From assembly GCA_963971405.1 (NCBI GenBank), contig OZ020484.1, positions 25,296,001 to 25,360,000 of the forward strand: a stretch of 64,000 nt of DNA. The letters are read 5' to 3'. The position numbers were made by a program, and so were the translations under genes. The DNA comes from Psococerastis gibbosa (taxonomy: Eukaryota > Arthropoda > Insecta > Psocodea > Psocidae). Positions 1 to 12,049 of the stretch are shown piece after piece. The notes beneath the pieces are model-generated. The model had not been told where the DNA came from. It made no database searches and was given only the letters and a program-made list of their open reading frames with translations. Position 1 is the first letter of the stretch. Each line of letters opens with the position of its first letter.

Positions 1-99
1 AACTCACACAAACTTTTATCTTCTTACACCTTTTAACTTGTAAAGCGGCGTCATTATTGAATAGTACCCGGAGACCCAGCATGAATTTCGGCTGATGTA

Positions 100-297
100 T
101 TTTTTTTTTTTTAATTTACTTTTTTTTATAAAAAGGTTAATTGCATACAATCAATTTAATGAATGTATCCGATTAATCTCTTGAGTCGCCTCAATGAGTA
201 AATTAATACTTGTGCTGAGTTACGACACGTCTCCGATCGCATGGCATGTAGAGACTCGCCCAAGCACAAGTACGCTACCACTTTGCCATCGAAGTCG
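100..297 (-). repeat. SINE-B copy 1 (tRNA-like SINE, reverse orientation)
   Basis: Read on the minus strand this begins with CGACTTCGATGGC, has a box A-like stretch (TGGCAAAGTGGTAGCG), then GCGAGTCTCTACATGCCATG, and ends in an A-rich tail (the T/A-rich block at about 100-135). The same order of blocks occurs at 26237-26435, 27715-27890 and 52498-52692, which defines a dispersed family. I call it a SINE because of its ~180-bp length, pol III-like head and A-rich tail. No clear box B was seen. Confidence 0.75.
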
Positions 298-2261
298 AAT
301 CGAATTACACCATAGCATTACGCTTCCGACATCAGCTTTCTTGCAGCCCAATACAACACATAATCTGGTGAACCTCTGCTATTGACGAGAGTCGGGCACG
401 TCTTAAGGTGTTTTCCGTCCATCGGCTGATGTAGTAGAAATAAGTTACTACACTGCCAAAAATGAAATTGCAAATTTCTCATTTTCAATTTTTTTAGCAC
501 TTTTATTTATGATATACGCATATGATCTTTTTAACACAGATTGGCCACATTTTTTAAATTTAATTTGTACCTACATACATAAAACGATTGGTAGTCTCGC
601 TGTAGGAGTTAAAGAGCTTTGGAGAATTGGTGTTTGTGTAGGCCACATGTCTAAATGTAGAGGAACATTCTGATAATTTAACAAATTATTTTGACGATAG
701 ATATTTCCTGTGAAAATCGACTTTGTACAAAAAACACGTAGTGGGTCGTATATTCCGATTTTCTCTTGATTTAGTTGCTATGGTGAGTGGTGACGATACC
801 CTCCTGTCACCCAATGTATGCTGTGAAATTCACATTACCGATATCGTTATTATGACAAAATGGCAAATCGTAGCTAAGATTTCTATGGTGAAATAACGAA
901 ACATCCTTACTGAAAGTGAAACGTGCCTTCTCTAATCTCTAGTTCTCTAATACTGGAGTACTTGAACACTTGGTCATGTTTTTGAAGGTTTCAAGGTTCA
1001 TTGGCGCCGCTCTGTAATGGCATGTTAAAAGGTACTGGACGTCTGAAGGTTTTTATCCCCTTGTTCGCTCATAATGGCCCAATCCTCCTGTATAACCTTT
1101 TGTGATTATGAGCCCCAATAAGCGTTAGGGTGGTCTTCCCATTGTGCGCTCTTGTTTTGACCTTGCTTGACGCATTCAGGTTCAACAAAGCCATTATAAA
1201 GAATGCGCGTGCTGGGCTCTATTGTATTATGTACCTTTTTAGAGCACACTAATATCTTTAAAAAAAATAAATTAAATGTGTCCAGAAATTCTCCTGCCAA
1301 AGCCAAATTCCAATAGTTTATTGACGCTGTGGTCCTCAAGCTGCGGATGAGCATAAATAAATTCTCAACTCAATGAAAGGTCACCTATTTTCTCATATTT
1401 ACAGGTATGATTTAACAAGGGTCTCGCTGTCTATTGGTTAAAAAAATATATTATGCGGCACAAAAGAATGGATAATACCAATGATAATCTCCTACTGAAT
1501 ACTATTGTTATTTACACTATACAGTACGTTAGTATATCCACGCCAACGCCAATTAGATCAGGGGGATGGGATGACTGTAGACTCCACATCGTTGTGCTAC
1601 ACTACCGACACCTACACCCGGTCGAGCCTATGCAAAATACCTAAACTCAAAGTAGCTCATGGACTGTATTATGGCTCGGGCCCACCATCGCTTGAAAAGT
1701 ATCGTTAAGGAATACTCGATGGCACCACCATCTACCAATGCCGATACTTTTCAAACGAGGATTTTCCCAGTGTTCAAATCCTGCTTTTTTGCTAATAGTA
1801 AATCGTTAAGCGTATACTAAATTTCACCTAACTCACCTTGGATTGGTCTAATAATAATCCATTAAGACAGCTTAATACACTATCAGCCTAATCGACCGTG
1901 ATACACAATAATACGGGCTGTCATCGTGCGAACCCCAGCACTTACGATGTTATGTTGCTGCTAATTCTACAGTGCAGTAGCGTCTTGGTCCACACTGGAG
2001 GTAATGCGGCAATGTGCTAGTTGAGGAAACGACCTGTCTCTTTAGCCAGGTTATTTAATGGCTGTCGCCTGGGGTTCTTTGGGGGTAATGACATGTTTGG
2101 ACGTTTTGTTTCGAGTTTGACTCACGACTGGACTCTGGCTATATTGTTCATGAGAGTACCTGAGTTTTTTTGTGCATCATGGGAACTCATGGACATGTAG
2201 ATACTTCGGACTCCCAAAAAGGAAGTCAACTGTACTTAGTCATGATGACTGTACTAGAGAA
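298..2261. other. AT-rich DNA with no gene recognised
   Basis: Only short open frames without recognisable domains occur here. A small inverted repeat (GCTTGAAAAGTATCG at about 1689, complement at about 1742) could form a hairpin. I see no supported gene or repeat family otherwise. Confidence 0.5.
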
Positions 2262-2395
2262 TTGTAGGCTGTAATGAAGTTGTTTCCCATTGCCTTCTGC
2301 ATCCTTATGCCGTTGACTCTAAATAGAGCTCCTCCGCCTTCGGGGCCCAACCCCAGGTCAAAAGAGTGCCTTAGTAGTGGTTGCTTATTTAGTGA
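2262..2395 (+). repeat. Interspersed repeat E, copy 1
   Basis: About 130 bp containing TTGCCTTCTGCATCCTTATG and CTCCTCCGCCTTCGGG. A diverged copy in the same orientation lies at 35400-35515. Its nature is unknown; it may be a fragment of a LINE. The short open frame across it is not conserved between copies. Confidence 0.5.
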
Positions 2396-2737
2396 CGGCA
2401 ACTCACATAGTCATCCTCGGGCTACTGTGGCTTTGTTTAGACAAGCCTGCACCACAAGACTTGCAACCACACCCTCCGATTATGCCGCTGCTTCATCGGG
2501 CACTGCACATTCGTTATATTTGCAACTAGCCACCATATCGTAGCCTTTTCGTATCCCCCACCTGCGAGTGCGCTAGCAGCCTGTAGCTCAGCCTTGGCTG
2601 TAAAATATCTCATTTACGCAGAGCAAACCCCTCCCCCAATGTGTTTTCTTATAGTTTAAAAAAACTTGGAAAATATTTAACATTTTGACTAAACGCTATT
2701 CAGCGAGACTACGAGCAGATACCACGCCAAAACAAAA

Positions 2738-2785
2738 ATGACTCTACTCAGACTCACACTTGCTACATTTTCCGGCCATGCTTCG
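2738..2785 (+). repeat. SINE-A, 5' part interrupted by an insertion
   Basis: Matches the middle of SINE-A (ACACTTGCTACATTTTC then CCATGCTTCG) and stops abruptly. The rest of the same SINE resumes at 3135, so the 349 bp between are a later insertion. Confidence 0.55.
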
Positions 2786-3134
2786 AATGAGGTTCATTTG
2801 TGACGTCATTTTGTAGATGGCAGCACCAGTTGCAATGATATCAAAGCGTTGATTTTTCCATAAGCCTCAATACTATTTTAAAATTATTTTTAATTACGTA
2901 TTATTTTAAAGTGTAATTTTTTTTTAAATCATGGAGAATATATACTGTATATTAAATTATATGCAGCGAAATAAGGTGCAGGCATAGTAAAAATATTATA
3001 AAAAATATTAAAAGAATTAATTAGATGCTAAGAGCTTAGTTTTCACATGCAAACGGCGGCCATTTTGGATAATATGGATATCGGTTTGTCTTCAGCGAAC
3101 CTAGTGACCAAAACTGTCCCTACAGAACCTCATT
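2786..3134. mobile_element. Small element inserted into SINE-A
   Basis: The 349-bp segment begins AATGAGGTTC and ends GAACCTCATT, perfect 10-bp inverted termini, and sits exactly where SINE-A is interrupted. It is AT-rich and non-coding. This is the expected form of a MITE, but I saw no second copy in the window and no clear target duplication. Confidence 0.45.
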
Positions 3135-3228
3135 GCTTGTAAAGCAAGAGTCTTCCTAGGGCTTTATACCCCTAACTCCGACATGTTGGCTTAGTAATAC
3201 AAGAAGATTTATTTATTTATTTATTGGT
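3135..3228 (+). repeat. SINE-A, 3' part
   Basis: Continues SINE-A from GTAAAGC through GGGCTTTATA, CCTAACTCCG and TTGGCTTAGTAATA to an (ATTT)n tail. It is more diverged than the other copies, so it is an old insertion. Confidence 0.6.
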
Positions 3229-4706
3229 CATCTTCCTTCACCAAACCTATGCAGTGCAGCCTTTAGACCCTTGAAGTTCTTGACAGCCCCCAATTTTACA
3301 ATGGTCACGCAATACCTCACTTTAATTGATGGTTTGGCGTGTTCTTTGAGTACCTGGTCTGACTAAATGCACTACAACATTTAAATTTTGTTGAAAAAAA
3401 TCGAAACCGCTAAATTACTGTCAAACAAAATGGGGAAAATTGCTCGCATAGCTAGGAAAATTTAATAATATAGTAATGATAATCGCATCCAAACAATGAA
3501 ATTTTAAATAAACATTTAAGGACAAGCATACTTGTCTGCGTCACAATTACGTCTTTTTACACACGCCTATATAAGAATTTGGCGTCTTCTGCTAATGGGG
3601 TAGTCTACACACCATTGGCCTTCGAGGTATAAATAATTTTGAGACGAGACCGACTCAAATTCATTGACCTAACGATTAAACTGACATTGCGGAGGTGAAT
3701 ATTTCTTGTGTAATTTGACTTTGCACAAAAACTACAATAGTAGTGAGGGCGTCCAATTTGCTCTTACCATAGCCCGTAACTCTATATTATGATTCAACTC
3801 ACTGCGCATGCTCTAATATCCTTAAATAACGATAACAATCGAGATTACCTCTGTAATGTGAAAAGTTAACCTGATGCTGCAGGAAAATATGCGAATGCAT
3901 AGAGACAAAATCGCGGGAGCAAGCTGAAAGTAATTGACGTAGTTTGAACGGGCTTTGTGTGTCTATGATTCGCCAGAGGGCTTATCCACGAGTAATTATT
4001 TTCCATGCGCCCTGATTATAGACTACGGCGCTTATTAACGAGCCTCGTTTCATGTTGAAAATTTCACTAGGAAATACTTGATGACCGTCGTTAGAAGCGA
4101 GGTGGTTTTCCACACGAGGCTCTGTGTTTTTAGTGCATATTAATTAGACCCATTATCACGCTGGGGTTTTAAAAATTAATTCTATGTACTCTGGGTCATT
4201 TGCCTGTGAACGAGGCATTTTTGTAACGTTTTTAGCCATGTCGTGCATAAACGTTTTGATACATTTGACCGAGATTTTTGGTCTAGCTCATTTATGCAAA
4301 ATTGGGTAAAATGTTTGAAAGACTACTCTGTATGAATGTATGTTTACAAGTAAAAGAGTTTTAATCCCATGAGACGCTGTACTTTTTGTAATAATAATAG
4401 GATAGTTGTGAGGAGTTGAGTAGAGGCAATTTAGCTCTCTGACCAATCCAAATTAAATGTCTGTTGTATCCCTGCGAGTATTTGTATGCTAAACGAACAG
4501 CACAGCACAGTCTATCTATCGTACATAAATTTAGAGTGTGCAAAAATGTTACGCTAACTTGGTATTATTTAGGCACTATTTTAAATCTGTTTTCGGATTA
4601 CACTTGAATTTCGACTAAATTGTCATATATGAGGTATTCACAATGCTTCCAACTCATCAGTTAACGTGAAATTGAGTTCCTCAATGCTAGTGCAATTGGA
4701 GTGTGG
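3229..4706. other. No gene or repeat recognised
   Basis: AT-rich sequence with short unconvincing open frames. Nothing supported was seen. Confidence 0.5.
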
Positions 4707-4914
4707 AAATAAAAACCGGGTTAAGCGCCAAAATCATTAGTTTGGGTTATCACGATTTTTTATTACATGATATGACAAACTTGCCATCTATTTACCAACT
4801 ACAATTTTGCCACTGTCGCTTGGCACTCTTTACAGGACATTGGCCATGCCACTTGGGTCGTATTTAAGTGATAAAACTAATTTCCCATTTTTGGCGCTTA
4901 ACACGGTTTTTATT
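4707..4914. mobile_element. Foldback/MITE-like element
   Basis: Terminal inverted repeats of about 27 bp: AATAAAAACCGGGTTAAGCG at the left mirrors CGCTTAACACGGTTTTTATT at the right, with one or two mismatches. The 208-bp length and lack of coding sequence fit a non-autonomous DNA element. Confidence 0.6.
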
Positions 4915-5349
4915 TTTTATTTTTCAATTTATAGGTACGCAGCCAGCTTGTAAATTGTTAATGTATTTTTTATGTAATGTAGGTGAAGTTCAAGAGCAAA
5001 CCAAACTCACTATACGCGTTCAAAAATATCGCATCCATATAAGAGCCCTCCTCTACATTTTGATATATTATGATATGTCACCGATTGGCACAGGTTTCGA
5101 ACTCCTTCCTCCGGATGCCCAATTTTAATCGGCGTTAGAAAATACTCTGAAAATTTCTTCTCAGCTACAATGTGATGTTTATCACAGCTCTACAATTTCA
5201 TGAGATATTTGTAAGGTTTTCCCCTTCCGAATATCTCTTAAAGAAAAAAATGCTGGCTATAAATTGCGTGATGTCTAATAACCTGACGTCGTTAATGGAA
5301 ATACTCAATATATATTGAATTCCCCAATTATCATTTGTATTAATTAACT
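4915..5349. other. No gene recognised
   Basis: Between two foldback elements. It has an open frame of 86 codons without recognisable motifs, which I do not believe is coding. Confidence 0.45.
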
Positions 5350-5817
5350 GGTAAAGGTGCAGTTTAGCTACCCCGCTGTATCAAAAGTCGAATGGAAATG
5401 CTTTTTATATGGAAGGAAAACATCCATTTTGCAAGGGAATTCATATTTTAAGCAAGGGTTGTATTATTTACATGCCTCTGACAATGTTCCTTCCATGCCC
5501 ATGCAAAAATTCGAACTAAATTGGGCTGTAACTAAAAAAACGATACTTTTCCGACTTTTAATTCTTTCGGAAATGGGTTTCTTTTAGGTGCCCATTCCAC
5601 ATACGTACAACGTCAACGAAAAATTGAAAAATGACGTCAAAATGACGTAAATTGACGTGGTAGCAGAATTTTTAGTATGTCTTTAATGTCTGCTAAAACG
5701 TCATTTTTCAATTTTTCGTTGACGTTGTACGTATATGGAATACCCCCCTTTAGCTACATCAATGACATAGAACCAAATTTTGTGATTTTAAGAGGGGTAG
5801 CTAAACTGCACCTTTAC
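5350..5817. mobile_element. Outer foldback element enclosing a second foldback
   Basis: The left end GGTAAAGGTGCAGTTTAGCT is mirrored at the right end (AGCTAAACTGCACCTTTAC). The flanks carry ATTAACT on both sides, a possible 7-bp target duplication. A different foldback (5587-5745) lies inside it, so this is a nested insertion. Confidence 0.6.
5587..5745. mobile_element. Foldback family FB, copy 1 (inner)
   Basis: Long near-perfect arms starting ATTCCACATACGTACAACGT and returning as its complement at the right end. The centre contains GACGTGGTAGCAGA, shared with the elements at 7717-7851 and 35618-36007. It is non-coding. Confidence 0.7.
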
Positions 5818-5897
5818 AAATTAACTAATTGATTGCTTTGTACAATGTGTCTTCAGCTATAATGTTATCGAGATGACTGATTAAGTATTTTATGACT

Positions 5898-6327
5898 AGG
5901 CGGCCATTCCACATACGTACAACGTCAATGAAAATTATGAAATTGAAGGGCATTTCAATTTCTCATTGATGGGGGCCATTCCATATGTTTTTCAAAAATT
6001 GACAATTTTCAATTGAAGCGTATGCGCCAAATTTGTGAAATTTGCTTCTTGAAATTGTATTTGTTTTCTTCGTCGCCTTATTATTTAATCCTTATTATAA
6101 TTTTTATACAGAAATGCTTTCTTTTTAGAGAAATCAATTAAAATAGTTGTACTTGTCATATCACATGACGCCATTTTTTAATTTTAGATTGTTTGTTTCA
6201 TTGTTTGTGATTTTACTCTATTATCAATTGATCATTGATCAATTTTAACAATGGCATAGAGTAAAATTGAAATGTCCTTCAATTTCATAATTTTCATTGA
6301 CGTTGTACGTATGTGGAATGGGCACCT
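5898..6327. mobile_element. Foldback family FB, copy 2
   Basis: Arms of roughly 55 bp (CATTCCACATACGTACAACG and its complement) with TAGGCGG at the outer left and GGCACCTA at the outer right. The centre (about 6165-6255: CATGACGCCATTTTTTAATT, then TGATCATTGATCAATTTTAAC-like sequence) is shared with the element at 35618-36007, so they are one family. Confidence 0.7.
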
Positions 6328-7716
6328 AATTAGTACATAGTTGCAAAGCTCTGCCAGAAATGGCTCCTTTTATCGTATTGGATGTTGGTAATAAACGTAA
6401 ATACTAACTTGTTTTATAATCGTGGTAGAAAACTATTTATTAATACGATGCGTAAAATTGGTTGTTATTGTCGTATTTTGATTTTTTTTTTATTTCAAAA
6501 TACGAACATGATAACAGTTACGTATTCGAAAAACTTTTGTTATTGTATCATACCTTAATGTGACGATATTAGTATTTGTTGCACAGTATACTGTATTAGG
6601 TAAGGTGCTGTACTAATTTTATATGCAAAATCCCAAATGACTTGCGAATCTAGGTCAGACTTTTGTATTATTTTGTACAATTATCTCAGGTAACTTTTCA
6701 TTTATAATACAACTTTGTTACTTTATTTTTGATTTCCTTTTGTTTTCCTTATTTACATTTTTAGATAATGAACAAAGAAGGATGCAAAAGATAGAAAGCT
6801 ATAAATTGAAGAAATAATGTGAATAATGGCAAAAGGATATAGTTTTCTTGAGCAATGCTTGTTTGAAATAACACGTTTCCCTTCTTTATCTTGAGGTTTC
6901 TTTATTGCTTTTGTATCCTTTTTACTAAGTAAAGCATGCTGGGCATCCGTTACCATTTACAAATGGCTTATTTCAAAAGCAAAGAGGATGAGTACAATTT
7001 TCCATTTTGCAAGATATGAAAATATGCATTTTACTTTACTAAATAAACCTTTACCGTCTCATTGATACCTTAAGTAGGTCCTCATGTAGGGACAAGTACA
7101 AAATACAAGTATGTAGAAGCACAAGAAAATTGTTCTTCGTTCCTCGTTATATCGTACTTAGTAAGTAGCTGATTGGGTTACGATATTTTTGAAATTTAAA
7201 TTGAATGTACTTGTCTCCCTTTTCCAAGAGTTAGCAGTAAATATTTTCAACAAAAAATTTGACAAAGCTGAGAATACTTAAATAAGGTGAGAGTTCTTGG
7301 AACGCAATAACTCATGACGTAACCTGTTATAACTGACACTGGTACATGTAAGGCACAAAAATATTGAAGCGAAATAGAAAGAGTTTTTTAGTTACTGAAC
7401 ACAAAATATGTACAAAAAATCTTACATAAATAAGTCTTACAATATGTACAAGTTTCATTGCATGTACGTACATAAAAAATGGTTTATGATCTTCCACAAG
7501 CTTGTAGTAACACAATCTGTCGCTAACTGTCATAAGGGAAGCAATTCAACAAATATTACGCTATAGCTTATTTGAGTTCTGGACTTCTGGTTACTGCATT
7601 GTTAACGGCTGCGGTACTTCTGAAACTTACTAGCAGATCGTACTATAGTATTATTATATGAAATAGGAATCTTTTGGATGCTTGGATAACCCGGATTAAC
7701 TCTACAAAACCATATT
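6328..7716. other. No gene or repeat recognised
   Basis: AT-rich, with scattered short open frames and no domain or repeat match within the window. Confidence 0.5.
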
Positions 7717-7851
7717 TAAGGCGGTTATTCCACTGACGTCAAAAGTGATTATTAACGTGGTAGCAGACATCAAAGACTGTCTAAAAATGTCTGCTACCAC
7801 GTCAATACCACGTCAATAATCACTATTGACATCGTTGGAATAAGCGCCTTA
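7717..7851. mobile_element. Foldback family FB, copy 3 (short form)
   Basis: TAAGGCGGTTATTCCAC at the left mirrors GGAATAAGCGCCTTA at the right. The centre carries AACGTGGTAGCAGACAT and its complement. At 135 bp it is almost all stem, the simplest member of the family. Confidence 0.7.
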
Positions 7852-8035
7852 GGAGAGTCGACAAAAACTAATCTCCATATATGCAGTAAATATCGTATGC
7901 TATTACATAACAACACAAGTGGTACATGAGAACTTACCTGTCTTTAAGGTGAAAATTTTTCAAAACAACATGGGTTTCTCGTTTCAGAGCCCTTATATTG
8001 TTAAAAATGCTCTTAGAACACACCCTAGAATATAT

Positions 8036-8175
8036 ACACTGAGCCCTGAGGGCTCCCGGCAGAAGAACATTCTGGTTGAAAAATCTGCGCCAGTGGTTTG
8101 GCAAGAGCACAACTTCCCTTTTCTCAGCAGCAGTCTCCTATTGCCATCTTCTTTAGAAGAGGCATATAAAGTATA
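8036..8175 (+). repeat. LINE 3'-end fragment (plus orientation)
   Basis: Contains GAACATTCTGGTTGAAAAA and CAGTGGTTTGGCAAGAGCAC. The same blocks occur in reverse orientation at 31686-31860 and 48475-48775, and a diverged version lies at 63290-63600. At 48475 and 63290 the block is joined to reverse-transcriptase C-terminal coding remnants, so I assign it to that LINE's 3' end. Confidence 0.55.
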
Positions 8176-8564
8176 GACGAATACACAGCAATAGATTTTG
8201 TTTTATGAGGGATCTTTGGTAACTTTATATATCAACGAATAACGATCCTAGATCGGTCTTACTTTAACTTAATTTAACGTTGATTAACGTAAGACCTATT
8301 TCTGGAATGCGGTGTCTGCTTCTTCCTTGTAGATTATCTTATTTAATATAGATTGACAATAGTTAAAACAAACAAAGATATTTAATATTATGATGTATTT
8401 CCGGAGGTGTTCGAAGAGTGATTTCGCCAATTAAAACACGGATCGAGAATTTAATTAATTAGATTTCACGCCATGTCGTTTTCCGCAAGTTTGGTGGCAA
8501 AATTGGCCTTAACTTTTGATGTAGTTTATAGGCAGTGAAATTAGAGAAGGGATCATAAGGTAAA

Positions 8565-8640
8565 TTGGACGGAAACGAGATTCGAACCCGAGTCATCTCC
8601 TTGCCAGCGCGGTATGTTCACCACTGCACCAAATCCTCCT
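8565..8640 (-). repeat. SINE-C head (tRNA-derived), copy 1
   Basis: On the minus strand it reads GATTTGGTGCAGTGG (box A-like) and later GGGTTCGAATCTCG (box B-like). A related block is at 11840-11915 and a weaker one at 44798-44872. It lacks tRNA acceptor-stem pairing, so it is not a functional tRNA. Confidence 0.6.
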
Positions 8641-9190
8641 CCTTACTAATCTATGTATGGCTATAGTATAATATAAGAAGACATTTTGAGGTTATACGGA
8701 TCACGACAAAATCTGATACATTTTCATTTTTTATTAACTTAATACGAAAGTATGTAAAACTTCTGTGTTGCAGATAACCATTTTTTTGCAGTAAGTGATG
8801 CGGATTTTTTTTAAATTTTTTGGATTTAAACAGAAAAATAGAAACTGCACTTTTACGAATCACTTCAGCAACAATTAAAACCTTATCATTCAATGTATAA
8901 AATAGTTGTCTACAACTTAGACGTCTTACATTTTTTGTGACATTCATAATAAATTAACAATTATTAAGATGCAACAAATGTGTATATAACCTCAACAATT
9001 TCTCATGTCTGAGTAAACGTGAATTTAAAAACCGTACGGAAGATTTAATCAATGTAAAGGTAAGTACTATTTGAAATTCTGACGGCTTTAGTTAGTAGAG
9101 GGTGATATCTATATCGACAACCGAATATGATATCGTCAATCACCTGATATTTTGAAATTATTTGCCCAGAAATTTGCACTCGAAAGATAC

Positions 9191-9580
9191 CAGCAGCCCA
9201 ATTATGGCGACTATTATGATAATACTGGGGTTTATTATTTAGTAGTAAGGTGTCACGTGACTGTGTTAAAATATGCGCGGGAAATTAAAATTAATAAATT
9301 ATTAGAAAACAAGAGAATGATGTCAATGTTCATTAATTGACGGAAATACTAATAAATATTTAAATGTGCATGTAGAATTTTGAAATATAATAATACTTTT
9401 TAATTAATATGACTACGTCAAAGGGAGAAAAAAAAATTAAAAACTCATCAAAAACATTACTTTATCAATTTGAATTTCCCGCGCTTTTCCACCCATTTGT
9501 TTAAAACAATTGTATGTAAACCCCGGTATTACGATATAATAGTCCCAAATCGCCAAGATCGGGGCCATCGGGCTGCTGCC
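9191..9580. mobile_element. Foldback element (CAGCAGCCC termini), copy 1
   Basis: The left end CAGCAGCCCAATTATGGCGA mirrors the right end TCGCCAAG...GGGCTGCTG. ACTGGGGTTTA is matched by TAAACCCCGGT, and GCGCGGGAAAT by ATTTCCCGCGC further in. A related element is at 36259-36730. It is non-coding. Confidence 0.65.
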
Positions 9581-10304
9581 CAGCTATTAAATTAGGACAA
9601 GCTTTTTCATATCCAGGTGAATTTTGTGAAACAAAAAAAAACTTAAATTATTCTATTCAGAAGCATGCAGACTCATTGGAAACAAAGTAACCTGTCTGGC
9701 CTCGAATTTATATTGGTACTTAGACTTGGAAATTCCGTTTTTGCCGTTAAATTGCAACATAGTTACAATCAGCCGAGGGCAAATCTCATTCCTCTTCAAT
9801 CAACATTTGCAGTGCATGCCTTGCTGTATTTGGCGACTGGCGGGTTAGCTCTGTAATTTGGTAAAAAAGTTGGAAGGGACCTTTAGGCTAGCTATAGTCA
9901 TGTGCATTTTTAGGTTGTTTTGCCGATTTCGTGCTTGCCCGTAGGGAAACCTATCTAGATTCCTCTTCATAGTTAAAGAAATGACATTTTCAATCGAAAT
10001 CGATTACGTTGTTTCCGACAAAAGTAAAATAAAAGTTCCCCGCAAGGGATTTGTATTTTTTCATAAGTGGAAATCGGTCGGGTTCGGTAGCTCTTCCTGT
10101 ACCCATAGCTTATTGCAACCCTCCTTTTTATAACTTGAGATTTTTCATTGTATCCCTCTAGTTACACCTTGCTCAGGTAGCTCGACTAATTTGCTATAGT
10201 CGGGACATCATTATTTCTCTTTGCGACGCCACTCAACAACCACCGGACAAACCTCCCAACTCCCATTACATCTGCAACTGGTTTCACATTCTCAGCCACA
10301 GTCT
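9581..10304. other. No gene recognised
   Basis: Short open frames only; nothing supported. Confidence 0.45.
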
Positions 10305-10520
10305 AATCTATTGGTAAAGGTTAGTGGCAATGGGGTAATACCGTTTAACAAAGGGGTAGTTGGACTTACATTGCCTGTTGTGTCAATAGTCATTAGAGGA
10401 ATCGACCTCATAGTCAGCGAACAATTAGTGCGGAGCCCATTGTCAGGGGAGGAGGCGAGGTTTCGGGAGTGGGTGCTACTCCCATCATCAGGATAAGACC
10501 TGTCATGGGCTGATGGTTTC
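10305..10520 (+). repeat. Interspersed repeat F, copy 1
   Basis: Contains TTTAACAAAGGGGTAGTTGG and ACTCCCATCATCAGG. A diverged direct copy is at 34245-34460. The frames across it are not conserved between copies, so I do not call it coding. Confidence 0.5.
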
Positions 10521-10544
10521 TGGCCGATTGACTCAAATCCATCA

Positions 10545-11268
10545 AACGTCAATGGAGGTGAGGTAAATTCTAGATAGGTCCGACCAACACATTACCACAC
10601 AGCAATAATGGCAGAGCACGCAATGCATTTGAGCGTGAATTTTCTATCATTTTTTTTCAAAAAATAATTTTTTTGCTCTAAACCAAATAGTTTTTTGGGC
10701 AGGTAACCTGTCCGGTTTCGTTACTCAATTTAACACCTAAAACATGCCTGAAGGTAGAAATCATCGATAGAAAGGTTTCGCAGAAAAATTATTTTTTAGT
10801 CATTTTTCATTAAAATTTAGTTATTTTTATTTTTTTACCCCCAGAAGCAAACTATCAAGGGGCAAGCGACCCCCCGCATTTTATCAACATTAATAACGAC
10901 TACAATATATGTGAATTTAAAAGAAATCGTTGGAGCAGTTTTTGAGAAATAATTTTTTTAGACGTTTTTATGGAGTTTTTTTGAGAATAAAACCCCCCCA
11001 AATTGAGTTAGCCCCAAATAAAAAAAAACCCGTCTCGAGATATGATTTTTGTGAACCTACATGCTGAATTTCATCGAAATCGACCGAGTAGTTTGCCCGG
11101 AAATCGATGAACAGACAGACGACAGAGCGACAGACAGACAGACATTTCGTAAAAACCACTTTTTTGGTTCCTGGGACCTGAAAACGTGTAAATCCGTTGA
11201 AATCTCGTAATCAAACATTTCGACCGTCACAAAGCTTTCCTTATACTACGTATAAATTGGAAAGCAAT
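10545..11268 (+). repeat. Interspersed repeat C, copy 1 (5' truncated)
   Basis: Aligns over ~720 bp with 30590-31295: GGAGGTGAGGTAAATTCTAG, CCTGTCCGGTTTCGTTACTC, ATCATCGATAGAAAGGTTTC, CCGAGTAGTTTGCCCGG, then a CAGACAGA microsatellite and a common end at TACGTATAAATTGGAAAGCA. It is non-coding, and no terminal repeat was seen. Confidence 0.8.
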
Positions 11269-11839
11269 AACTCGTTTCAACGGTTTCCCACACTTTTTGA
11301 GTACCCCTATTATGATTTATTATGCACCTATTCATCTCAAAACGCTCACCTCTCTCCAGGTTCTACCGTCTGCTGGGTGTAGATGGCAGGTACTCTTTTC
11401 TTGACCTGCGGTGTCCGCCTCAGAGCATTTCCTCCTCGTTTACTATACTTTGCATGAGCTCTAAAGGATAATGATATGTGTTTTGAGGCCATTAATTTCA
11501 ATGTCGCGAGTCGTTTGTTGAAGTGCCCGGGCTCTCAGCTAAATATTTAGCTGCTTTTCTACTAGAACCTGTCATTTTTTAGTCTGTCTATCGGCGCAGG
11601 TGTTGCTTTCATTGGATGTCCGCGCAAAGAACCAGTTCTAGATATCTAATCAGTGATTCTGAAAATTTATGGACTGATTCACCTCTTCGGTTAACTGTTA
11701 TTTAATGTTGCTGTGGGGCTCTAGTCTTTTAATAATTAGTGATCTGCAAAGGGACTTGATTAATTAGTGGGAGAGGTAGCTGTGATGTTGTATCTCGATA
11801 GTTGTTTATCTCCACCACACTATGAATCTATAAAAAAGA
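11269..11839. other. No gene recognised
   Basis: Nothing supported apart from short open frames. Confidence 0.4.
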
Positions 11840-11915
11840 CAGATTTGGTGCAGTGGTCAGCATGCCACCCCGGCAAGGGGGTGACTCTGGTTTGAATCCC
11901 GTTTTAGTCAATTTT
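11840..11915 (+). repeat. SINE-C head, copy 2
   Basis: AGATTTGGTGCAGTGG (box A-like) and GGTTTGAATCCCG (box B-like) at tRNA-like spacing, matching the minus-strand copy at 8565-8640. A short (CTA)n run follows at about 11956-11974. Confidence 0.6.
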
Positions 11916-12049
11916 TCATGTATTCCTCTGCGTCCGGCTCTCTACTATAGTAAGTTACTACTACTACTACTACTGTATAGTAAGTTAAATAGATACCCTC
12001 TAATTGTTGGTATTTGATAACATTCAACATTCAGGTAGGTACCTACTAA

